Source of the DNA: Pseudomonas tehranensis | GTDB taxonomy: Bacteria; Pseudomonadota; Gammaproteobacteria; Pseudomonadales; Pseudomonadaceae | Direction of reading: 5' to 3' | Assembly: GCF_014268615.1 (NCBI RefSeq) | Contig: NZ_JABWQV010000001.1 | Span: forward strand, 186,001 to 250,000 | DNA length: 64,000 nucleotides | Part shown: positions 52,716 through 60,343 of the stretch, piece by piece | Layout: each line of letters opens with the position of its first letter | How positions within the stretch are numbered: position 1 is the stretch's first letter | The notes under the pieces: model-generated | What the model saw: the letters and a program-made list of their open reading frames with translations, nothing else | What the model was told of the DNA's origin: nothing | Databases searched by the model: none | Translations under genes and position numbers: made by a program

Positions 52716-54701
52716 ATGAGTCAGAGCATCTCGCCCACAGCTTCAGCTGTGGGGAACACGGGCATGGTAGCCACGACCTTATGGGGTTCGGACAACATCG
52801 GCGGTATCACGGTCGATCCGGACGGGGGTATCTGGCTTGGCGCTTACAGTCGCCTGGGGCTGGGAGGCGAAGAGGATTCAGGCTTCACCGGCAGTCTGGT
52901 CCGGTTCAATGCCAACGGTAGCCTGGACCGCAACTACAGTGGAGACGGTAAATCCCTCCTGCCTGTGTCGCTCGATATCGAGGACGGCGGTAATGCTGCG
53001 GTGCAGCCGGGAGGAGGCTATCTGGTGGCGCAATACGTGAAAGTAGGCGACGCCTGGGTGTCGGGCCTAACGCGTACCTTGGCTGACGGCAGCCTCGATA
53101 CGAGTTTCGGGAACGGCGGCACCGCGACAGTGCCTTTCTACTGGAACGAATCTCTAGGCCAACAAGCATCGTTTTCCGTGCAACGCGACGGCAGTTTTTT
53201 CGCGAGCGCTGCGTATCCCTCTGGGGAGATCTATATCGCCCGCTTCGACGCGACAGGGGCCTTGGTCTCGTCTTTCGCAGAGGCTGGGGTCCTGCACCTA
53301 CCCGCGTCCGTCGGCATTCAACCCAGCGGCACGATCGACGTTTCGCTGCAGGGGGACGGGAAGGTATTGGTCACGGGGCGAGATACGCTGACCCGCCTCA
53401 ACCAGGACGGTACCCTGGATAGCAGCTTTGCCAACGGCGGCAGCCTGGCCCTGGATGTTCACGCAGACGCCCTCGTCATCCAGGATGACGGCAAAATCCT
53501 GCTGGCGGGCGCCTCGGGCGGCGTGGCGAGCGTCATTCGACTCAACGCCGACGGCTCCCTCGACAGCGATTTCGGTGATCAGGGTCGGGTAAGTTGGGGC
53601 TCGCAAAGCGCGCCTTTCGCCGTAGCCGACATGATCGTGCTGGCCGACGGCAAGCTGTTGATCGGCGCAATGCAAGGCACGAGCGCGGACGGCTATCTGG
53701 CGGCCTTGGTTCAGTTGAACCCCGACGGTAGCCTGGACCACAGCTTTGGCAATCCCGACGACGGCTATTACCACCTTGACGGTGGCCGCGATGATGACTT
53801 CTTGCTGGGTACCGCCTCGTTCGACGATGCGATCGTTGGCGGGGCCGGTAACGATCTGCTCGATGGCCAGCAAGGTCGCGACCTGCTGACGGGCGGTGCC
53901 GGGGCCGATACGTTCCGTTACGAGTCAGTCTCAGATAGCTACCGAACCGTAACCACGGCCCATAGCGACCGAATCACCGACTTCGACCCCAACACCGATA
54001 CGATCGACCTCTCGTCCATGGGCTTGCTCGGCCTGGGCAATGGACATGACGGAACGCTGGCGATACGAGTCAATGAAAGCGGGACGCGGACTTACCTCAA
54101 AAGTTTCGATGCCAACGCGGATGGGGAACGCTTCGAATTGGTCTTCGACGGTGACTTGGGCCAAACGCTGAATGAAACCAACCTCCTGTTCCAGCAAGCC
54201 AGTTTGATGGGCACCGAAGAGGCTGATCGTTTACAAGGCAACGCTCGAGGCGAAATCATCGAAGGGTTGGCGGGCGATGATCGCCTTTATGGAGCGTTAG
54301 GGAATGATGTATTGGTTGGCGGAGAGGGTCGGGACCTATTGGTGGGTGGCGGTAACAACGATGTGTTCCGCTTCGACGCACTGAGCGACAGCTACCGTAC
54401 CGCCACTGAAAACCACACTGATCGCCTGATTGACTATACCGCGGGTGAAGACACTATCGATTTGTCCGCCTTGGGCTTTACCCGGCTGGGGAATGGTTAC
54501 AACGGCACGTTGGACGTGGTGGTCAATGAAGCCAAGAACCTGACTTACTTGAAAAGCTACGAAGCCGACGCCAATGGGGCTCGATTCGAGTTGAGCTTGG
54601 CAGGGGACCACTCCGGTTACCGTAACCTGGACATCATCTTCGCCGAGCCCTCGGGGGATGAGGTCTTTCAATTGATCGGAGTGGCTGACCTCTGGGTGTA
54701 G
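52716..54701 (+). CDS. Delta-60 repeat and RTX-type secreted protein
   Basis: A 661-residue protein. The first 360 residues hold about six delta-60 (beta-propeller-like) repeats ending in RLNADGSLDSDFG-type segments. They are followed by RTX Ca2+ nonapeptides (GGAGNDLLDGQQGRDLLTGG, and again GLAGDDRLYGALGNDVLVGG). The C-terminal RTX-associated module is duplicated: two copies of about 115 residues share DSYRT, TIDLS, LGNG and TYLKS. No signal peptide; type I secretion is expected, but no T1SS genes are present here. The ATG at 52716 follows GGAGG by seven bases. Confidence 0.87.
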   Translation: MSQSISPTASAVGNTGMVATTLWGSDNIGGITVDPDGGIWLGAYSRLGLGGEEDSGFTGSLVRFNANGSLDRNYSGDGKSLLPVSLDIEDGGNAAVQPGGGYLVAQYVKVGDAWVSGLTRTLADGSLDTSFGNGGTATVPFYWNESLGQQASFSVQRDGSFFASAAYPSGEIYIARFDATGALVSSFAEAGVLHLPASVGIQPSGTIDVSLQGDGKVLVTGRDTLTRLNQDGTLDSSFANGGSLALDVHADALVIQDDGKILLAGASGGVASVIRLNADGSLDSDFGDQGRVSWGSQSAPFAVADMIVLADGKLLIGAMQGTSADGYLAALVQLNPDGSLDHSFGNPDDGYYHLDGGRDDDFLLGTASFDDAIVGGAGNDLLDGQQGRDLLTGGAGADTFRYESVSDSYRTVTTAHSDRITDFDPNTDTIDLSSMGLLGLGNGHDGTLAIRVNESGTRTYLKSFDANADGERFELVFDGDLGQTLNETNLLFQQASLMGTEEADRLQGNARGEIIEGLAGDDRLYGALGNDVLVGGEGRDLLVGGGNNDVFRFDALSDSYRTATENHTDRLIDYTAGEDTIDLSALGFTRLGNGYNGTLDVVVNEAKNLTYLKSYEADANGARFELSLAGDHSGYRNLDIIFAEPSGDEVFQLIGVADLWV

Positions 54702-54810
54702 AACGCAAACCTGGTTATTCCTTGCCTTTGGCAGCTTGCTGAGCGGTCTAGAGTACTATGTCGCTCGCCTGCTGCCACAATGCGCCCCCTTTGCATGTGG
54801 TCGTCGACGG

Positions 54811-54822
54811 AGGCAATTGCCT
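54811..54822. repeat. 12-bp perfect palindrome AGGCAATTGCCT
   Basis: A perfect palindrome in the gap between the RTX and lipoprotein genes. It may be an operator for a dimeric regulator, but it has no T-run and no known consensus. Low confidence. Confidence 0.3.
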
Positions 54823-54956
54823 CTGCGAGAACAAAAGTCCCCGTTGAGGCAGAGCTTCAGTCTTTTCAATTTTGGACGGTCATCGGATTAAGAATTCAGC
54901 GCTCCACCTTTCAGTTTCGGTCATCAGCGTTCACTACCGGGAATTTTCTCTCAGCT

Positions 54957-56408
54957 TCAGGTTGAACACCCTTCGCCTGCCACTTGGGCAAAAGACACAG
55001 TTTTCGGTGTCACGTCCCCAATGACCGTGTTTGGACTGACCCACAGTTGAAGCACCCCAGCCTTCGCCTTGGTTTCCGCTCCCTCCCATTTAGTGCACTT
55101 GGGAAATTTGCCCAGTGGGGTTTTGAGTGCGATCGATATATTCCTCGCAATAAACTGATCTTGATCGAAAAAATATCGAATTTCCGTGTCTGCGGGAGCC
55201 TGTGTCGCATCCGTTGAATACACTGCATGTGTTCTGAACTGCGGTCCAAAGTAGCGAATGAACATTGTTTCAAGTGCTGCCACGGTAGTCTGATTATCCG
55301 AGTCGGTCAGCTGAATGAACAGTCCAACATTCAGCAAGGGGCCTATGGAGTCAGGAGTTTTGTCCACAGGCGTCAGCGTTTTCTCAGAACAGGTATCAAT
55401 CTTGGCAAGCTGTTCAGGGCTGTATAGAAGTAAATTTCTTTTTACGACGTTGCAGGTAGCTCTGTCGTCATCGATAGCGACACCTAAGGTTGCCAGCGCC
55501 AAGACTGTATCAGCCAGCTTGATCATCACAGTATCCGACATTGGAGCGTTTCGCTGTTGCCCTGCGACGGTATCGTTTGCAACTTGTGTGATGGTGGCAG
55601 CCCCTGTTGCCTTAGAGGTATTTAATAGCGCTTGATAATATGCCTCCTGTCTAGCCTGATTGGCCGCCGCAAACTCTGAATTCCTCTTAGCCTCCACGCA
55701 TGCAGCTAGTTTTATGCTGTCGGTTATTGACTCACAGCTTTTGGTTTTACCATCGGTTGCAAGTGGCGCGTCTTCGAGCAGCATGTGATACGTTTGAGCT
55801 GCTTTTGTTGATATCTCTTTCTGGGTGTCCGCTTGCGCTTTCGCAGTTTCGAGAGCCTTAACGGTAGAGCTATCGGTGGTTGCGCTTGCCGCGCCTGCAT
55901 TGACTATCACCGTATTCTGAGCTTGGGCAACACCCGTCAACTGTTCAATGGCGAGTACACTGACCATCATTCGTTGGTCTCGGGCTGCCTGAATTATCAT
56001 TTCGTCTTGATCGATTGATCCGCTCAAATAACGTTCGCAGGTTCGATACATCGACATGGCTAGCAAATTCACTGTCTGCGATCGGCGAATGGATGCGCCA
56101 CTTTCGCTGAGGGCTTGAGCGAGTTTTACAGAAATGTCTTTGGTATCAGCCCCTAAGCCATAGCCCGCCTGACCTGAGAGGCTAGAACTGATGACTGAAA
56201 AAATGTCAGGCATGTATTCCGCACACACGCGCAATCTATTATTTGAATAGGCACTTAAGATGGTTCGTTGCTTAGCGTCGATGGACACATAATCGACGTC
56301 GTAGCCTGGACCGCTGGCCAAGCCTCGTTGTCGGTGAATAGAGTTAAGGTTTGCACAACTTACGCATAAGAGAAGTAACCCCAGCATTATGGCAATCGAC
56401 TTGCTCAT
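54957..56408 (-). CDS. Hypothetical lipoprotein, AT-richer than surroundings
   Basis: A 483-residue protein with a lipobox (LLLLCVSCANLNS, Cys near residue 18). It has a long Ala/Thr-rich and helical middle (about 165-240, coiled-coil-like) and a C-terminal half with scattered Cys. No family was recognised. The start at 56408 is favoured by a GGAGAG upstream; ATGs at 56411 and 56426 are possible. Codon use is less GC-biased than the Pseudomonas genes on either side, a sign of transfer. Alternative identity: a surface or envelope stress lipoprotein. Confidence 0.7.
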   Translation of the reverse strand: MSKSIAIMLGLLLLCVSCANLNSIHRQRGLASGPGYDVDYVSIDAKQRTILSAYSNNRLRVCAEYMPDIFSVISSSLSGQAGYGLGADTKDISVKLAQALSESGASIRRSQTVNLLAMSMYRTCERYLSGSIDQDEMIIQAARDQRMMVSVLAIEQLTGVAQAQNTVIVNAGAASATTDSSTVKALETAKAQADTQKEISTKAAQTYHMLLEDAPLATDGKTKSCESITDSIKLAACVEAKRNSEFAAANQARQEAYYQALLNTSKATGAATITQVANDTVAGQQRNAPMSDTVMIKLADTVLALATLGVAIDDDRATCNVVKRNLLLYSPEQLAKIDTCSEKTLTPVDKTPDSIGPLLNVGLFIQLTDSDNQTTVAALETMFIRYFGPQFRTHAVYSTDATQAPADTEIRYFFDQDQFIARNISIALKTPLGKFPKCTKWEGAETKAKAGVLQLWVSPNTVIGDVTPKTVSFAQVAGEGCST

Positions 56409-56536
56409 CATCTCTCCGAAATCCATCTCTGATCAGATCTGCCGAAGCCACTTTTGGCGATTTTTTGAAATGCTTGGTTCTTCTGTATAGCGCAGCAGGT
56501 ACCAATTGCCAGAAATTCCCGATTTCTTAGCCATGG

Positions 56537-56908
56537 TCAGCCACCCTTGGCTACACGTGACTGAGTCAGGCGGATGTTCCAGTCGCCTCCATGCGTTCGT
56601 CGACACTCCTCCTCCGAGTCCAAATGGACATTATGGTCTGAAGGAATCAGGTCGATGTTGGCCTCATTAAATGCGATGGTCATCAACTCAAAGATGCGTA
56701 CTTTGGCGTCGATCTGGGCAAGCTGTCTGTCGGCCAGGGTTTCGAATACCCAGATTACCTTCAAGGTTTCAGCCCACGCGTTCAGGTCGGCGGTGTGGGT
56801 GAGCCAGGTAAAGCCTTTGATCTCACCTTTTGCGGTTTCGCAGGCTTCGGTGAGTTCCGTTATCAACCGCCGTTCGATTCGCGCCAGTTCACGTTTCCCT
56901 AGAGGCAT
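56537..56908 (-). CDS. Small hypothetical protein
   Basis: A 123-residue protein starting MPLGKRELARIERRLITELTEA with two helices, then FTWLTHTADLNAW and a C-terminal SEEECRRTHGGDWNIRLT. Similar short proteins are conserved in Pseudomonas from memory, with no known function. It has no signal peptide or TM helix. It lies 40 bases downstream of dmeF on the same strand, so it may be in the same transcript. Confidence 0.72.
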   Translation of the reverse strand: MPLGKRELARIERRLITELTEACETAKGEIKGFTWLTHTADLNAWAETLKVIWVFETLADRQLAQIDAKVRIFELMTIAFNEANIDLIPSDHNVHLDSEEECRRTHGGDWNIRLTQSRVAKGG

Positions 56909-56948
56909 TGCGGGTTCCTTTCGAGGCGATGGTGGGGGAGGCGCTGAG

Positions 56949-57866
56949 TCAGGCCGATCGAAACTCGACCGTCAGATGGCTGACTTCGTGAACCGGCTTG
57001 AGGCGTTCACGAATGCTGTCGGCGCTCGCAGTGGCGTTACCAACGACGCTGACGATGGCCGCATGGGCTTGTGGTCCAACCCGCCAGACGTGCAAGTCTG
57101 TGAGGGTGGCATCCCCCGGCGTTTCAACCCGTTCGCGGATTTCCTCGGCGATGGGCACATCTGTCTGATCCAACAGTACACCGGCGGTGACCCTCATCAA
57201 CGTCCATGCCCAACGCGCAATAACGATGGCGCCGACAATGCCCATGACCGGGTCCAGCCACACCCAACCGAGATAGCGGCCGGCGAGCAGTGCCACAATG
57301 GCCAGAACCGAAGTCAGCGCGTCCGCGATGACGTGGGCGTAGGCGGACTTCAGGTTGTTGTCGTTCCCGTGGTGGGCATGGCCATGATCCTCATGATCGT
57401 GCCCATGAGGGTGTCCGTGACCCAGCAGCAGGGCGCTGACAATGTTGACGATCAAACCGGCAATAGCGATGAGCGTAGCCGTGCCGAACTGAACGTCCGT
57501 TGGCTGCAAGAGGCGCATGACAGACTCAACGCCAATTCCCAGGGAAACCATACCGAGAATCAGTGCCGATGCGAACCCGCCCAAGTCTCCAACCTTGCCG
57601 GTACCGAAACTGTAGCGCTGGCTGCAAGCGTGGCGTTTTGCGTATCCATACGCGAACGCCGCGATGCCCAATGCGCCGGCATGGGTTGCCATGTGAAAAC
57701 CATCTGCCAGTAACGCCATTGAGCCGGTGATATAGCCGGCGGTGATCTCGCCAACCATCATCACCATGGTCAGTGCCACTACCCAAAGCGTGCGCTTGGC
57801 GTTTTCGTCGTGCCCTGAGCCAAGGAACACGTGGTCATGTGTGTGGTTGATGTGAGTGCTGTTCAT
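56949..57866 (-). CDS. dmeF: CDF-family metal efflux transporter DmeF
   Basis: A 305-residue cation diffusion facilitator with six helices. An N-terminal His segment (HINHTHDHVFLG) and a His-rich loop (GHGHPHGHDHEDHGHAHH, about 141-158) are typical of DmeF, which exports Co2+ and Ni2+. The metal motif is ALLADGFHMATHA in helix II, and HVIADALTS in helix V. The start at 57866 is chosen; a longer GTG start at 57890 is possible. Upstream lies what may be the tail of its repressor gene dmeR. Confidence 0.88.
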   Translation of the reverse strand: MNSTHINHTHDHVFLGSGHDENAKRTLWVVALTMVMMVGEITAGYITGSMALLADGFHMATHAGALGIAAFAYGYAKRHACSQRYSFGTGKVGDLGGFASALILGMVSLGIGVESVMRLLQPTDVQFGTATLIAIAGLIVNIVSALLLGHGHPHGHDHEDHGHAHHGNDNNLKSAYAHVIADALTSVLAIVALLAGRYLGWVWLDPVMGIVGAIVIARWAWTLMRVTAGVLLDQTDVPIAEEIRERVETPGDATLTDLHVWRVGPQAHAAIVSVVGNATASADSIRERLKPVHEVSHLTVEFRSA

Positions 57867-58307
57867 GAGCCTGTACCTGGATGGGTTCACTTGGAGTAAC
57901 GACGAATGGCTTCAAGCAGTTCTTCGACGGCCTTTACCTTTGGCAACGAAAGCCTTCAGCTGCCGCCGAGACAATCCGAGGGCAACCCTCCCTGAAGCAT
58001 AGGTACTCCACCCGCCACCGGCAGCCCCGACTCGCTAATAACCAATAGTGAATTAAGCTATGAGGGCTGACCGCCTCCCGGCTCAAGTCGCTTTCAGGAC
58101 ACGTTAAGTCGTCTGTGTGCAACCGCCGCCCCCCGGGAGTGGCAAGCTGTAACGATGCCCCGGACCTGGTGCGCCTAGACACTTGGCCGGAGAGCGAGAA
58201 TGGTGACTGGATCAACCACGCGTCCGTGACGTGGCCCGGCACCGCAGCCAAGACTCCGGACGGCTGCCGCATTGCGGCGGTGTCGTTCGAGATGCCGAGG
58301 TACGTTT
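57867..58307. other. Region with a possible dmeR remnant, otherwise no gene
   Basis: The 441 bases between dmeF and the fds operon contain no intact gene. The first part carries a short CsoR/RcnR-like tail (57887-57955, minus). The rest has no recognisable coding or repeat content and is probably the fds promoter region plus decayed DNA. Confidence 0.55.
57887..57955 (-). pseudogene. Possible remnant of a CsoR/RcnR-type repressor (dmeR)
   Basis: The minus frame ends KAVEELLEAIRRYSK then TGA, 20 bases upstream of dmeF, the exact place of dmeR in dmeRF operons. CsoR/RcnR proteins end in similar helices (e.g. ELI..VR.YLK). An in-frame stop lies about 22 codons before it and no upstream HTH-like helices are seen. 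The fragment is too short for certainty. Confidence 0.35.
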
Positions 58308-58790
58308 ATGCCTGATGAGACGCTTCACCTGCCTCTGATTCATAGCGTGTTGCAGCGCGAAAAGGACACCCCCGGTGCCTTGCTGCCGATTCTCCACGCG
58401 ATCCAGGAAGGTTGCGGGTACGTCCCCGACGCCGCCGTCCCGGAAATTGCCCATGCCCTGAACCTCAGCCAGGCTGAAGTGCGCGGGGTCATCAGCTTCT
58501 ACCACGATTTCCGTACCTCGCCGCCAGCGCGCCACACGCTACGTCTGTGCCGGGCCGAGTCCTGCCAGAGTATGGGGGCCGAAGGCCTGGCTGCACAATT
58601 GCGTGAGCAACTGGCGCTGGATGACCACGGCACCAGTGCCGATGGCAGCATCAGCCTGCGTCCGGTCTATTGCCTGGGCGCCTGCGTCTGTTCACCTGCG
58701 CTGGAACTGGACGGTGAGCTGCATGCACGGTTAACCCCCGAGCGCTTGCGCGAGCTGGTCAAGGGTTGTCTGGAGGAGGGCGCATGCTGA
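58308..58790 (+). CDS. fdsG: NAD-dependent formate dehydrogenase subunit gamma
   Basis: A 160-residue thioredoxin-fold 2Fe-2S subunit (NuoE-like) with Cys in CRAESCQSMG and CLGACVCSP. It joins FdsB and FdsA in soluble NAD-linked formate dehydrogenase. The ATG at 58308 has CGAGG upstream; the open frame reaches 58272. It overlaps fdsB by seven bases. Confidence 0.93.
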   Translation: MPDETLHLPLIHSVLQREKDTPGALLPILHAIQEGCGYVPDAAVPEIAHALNLSQAEVRGVISFYHDFRTSPPARHTLRLCRAESCQSMGAEGLAAQLREQLALDDHGTSADGSISLRPVYCLGACVCSPALELDGELHARLTPERLRELVKGCLEEGAC

Positions 58791-60343
58791 AGCTCTGCAT
58801 CCCCCGTGATTCAGTGGCCCGTGCCGTGGGCGCGGACAAGGTCGCAGCGGCGCTGGCGAGTGAAGCTGAGCGTCGACAACTACCATTTGAGCTGCGCCGC
58901 ACCAGTTCACGCGGCCTTTATTGGCTGGAGCCGATGCTGGAGCTTGATACCGACCAAGGCCGGCTCGGTTTTGGCCCTGTGACGCCGCAAGACGTGCCCA
59001 GCCTGCTGGATGCGCTGGCAGGCGATCCTGGCAGCCATCCATTGGCCTTGGGCCTGGTTGAGCAGATCCCCTATCTCAAAAGCCAGCAGCGTCTGCTGTT
59101 TGCGCGCGCCGGCATCACCCAACCGCTGTCCCTGGACGATTACCGTGCCCAGGGCGGTTTCCTTGGGCTGGCCCGGGCGATTCGGATGGACGGCGCAGAG
59201 GTGGTCGCCAGCGTGCTCGATTCCGGCTTGCGTGGTCGCGGTGGCGCGGCGTTTCCGGCGGGCATCAAGTGGCGCACTGTGCGCGACGCGGTAGGGGCGC
59301 AGAAGTACGTGGTGTGTAACGCCGATGAGGGCGACTCCGGTACTTTTGCCGACCGCATGCTGATGGAAGGCGATCCGTTCCTTTTGATCGAAGGCATGAT
59401 CATCGCCGGGATCGCCGTCGGCGCGACCATGGGCTACATCTACGTACGTTCGGAGTATCCGGACGCTATCAGCACCCTGAACGATGCGCTGCGCATCGCC
59501 CGTGACGCCGGGTATCTGGGCACGAACGTGAGCGGCAGCGGCCGTGAGTTCGACATTGACGTTCGGGTGGGGGCCGGCGCCTACATTTGCGGCGAGGAAA
59601 CGGCACTGCTCGAATCCCTCGAGGGCAAGCGCGGCACGGTCCGTGCCAAACCACCGCTGCCCGCCATCCAAGGCCTGTTCGGGCTGCCGACGCTGGTCCA
59701 CAACGTGGTGACCCTGGCCTCGGTGCCCGTAATCCTGGAGAAGGGCGCGCAGTTTTATCGCGACTTCGGCATGGGCCGGTCCTTGGGCACGATGCCGTTT
59801 CAACTGGCCGGCAATGTGCGCCAGGGCGGCCTGGTGGAGCGCGCCTTCGGCCTGAGCCTGCGTGAACTGGTGGAAGGTTATGGTGGCGGTACTGCCAGTG
59901 GTCGACCGCTGAAGGCCGCGCAAGTGGGCGGGCCGCTGGGTGCCTGGGTGCCGCCTTCACAGTTTGATACGCCGTTGGACTACGAAGCATTCGCCGCCAT
60001 GGGCGCCATGCTCGGCCACGGTGGCGTGGTGGTTGCCGATGACACGCTGGACATGGCCCACATGGCCCGTTTTGCCTTGCAGTTCTGCGCCGAGGAATCC
60101 TGCGGCAAGTGCACGCCGTGCCGGATTGGTTCCACCCGTGGCGTGGAAGTGGTGGACCGCTTGATCGCCAGCACCGATGCGGCTACACGCCAGGAGCAGG
60201 CACTGCTGTTGCACGATCTGTGCGACACCATGCAGTACGGCTCGCTCTGCGCCCTGGGGGGAATGACGTCCTTTCCCGTCGGCAGCGCCCTCAAGCATTT
60301 TCCCGCCGACTTCGGTCTGGCGACCACGGAGGCCGACCAATGA
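58784..60343 (+). CDS. fdsB: NAD-dependent formate dehydrogenase subunit beta
   Basis: A 519-residue NuoF-like subunit. It binds NAD+ and FMN (GRGGAAFPAGIKW, NADEGDSGTFADR, GAYICGEETALLES) and a 4Fe-4S cluster (ESCGKCTPCRIGS). Its N-terminal 110 residues form a thioredoxin-like extension. It passes electrons from the FdsA Fe-S chain to NAD+. It overlaps fdsG and shares an ATGA with fdsA. Confidence 0.94.
   Translation: MLKLCIPRDSVARAVGADKVAAALASEAERRQLPFELRRTSSRGLYWLEPMLELDTDQGRLGFGPVTPQDVPSLLDALAGDPGSHPLALGLVEQIPYLKSQQRLLFARAGITQPLSLDDYRAQGGFLGLARAIRMDGAEVVASVLDSGLRGRGGAAFPAGIKWRTVRDAVGAQKYVVCNADEGDSGTFADRMLMEGDPFLLIEGMIIAGIAVGATMGYIYVRSEYPDAISTLNDALRIARDAGYLGTNVSGSGREFDIDVRVGAGAYICGEETALLESLEGKRGTVRAKPPLPAIQGLFGLPTLVHNVVTLASVPVILEKGAQFYRDFGMGRSLGTMPFQLAGNVRQGGLVERAFGLSLRELVEGYGGGTASGRPLKAAQVGGPLGAWVPPSQFDTPLDYEAFAAMGAMLGHGGVVVADDTLDMAHMARFALQFCAEESCGKCTPCRIGSTRGVEVVDRLIASTDAATRQEQALLLHDLCDTMQYGSLCALGGMTSFPVGSALKHFPADFGLATTEADQ

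Noticed and set aside
58021..58300. Possible integrase site or tRNA remnant upstream of fds
   Set aside because: No tRNA-like fold, direct repeat or integrase gene was found.
60109..60339. N-terminal extension of fdsA
   Set aside because: It overlaps fdsB in another frame; the ATG at 60340 has the typical ATGA overlap and family start.
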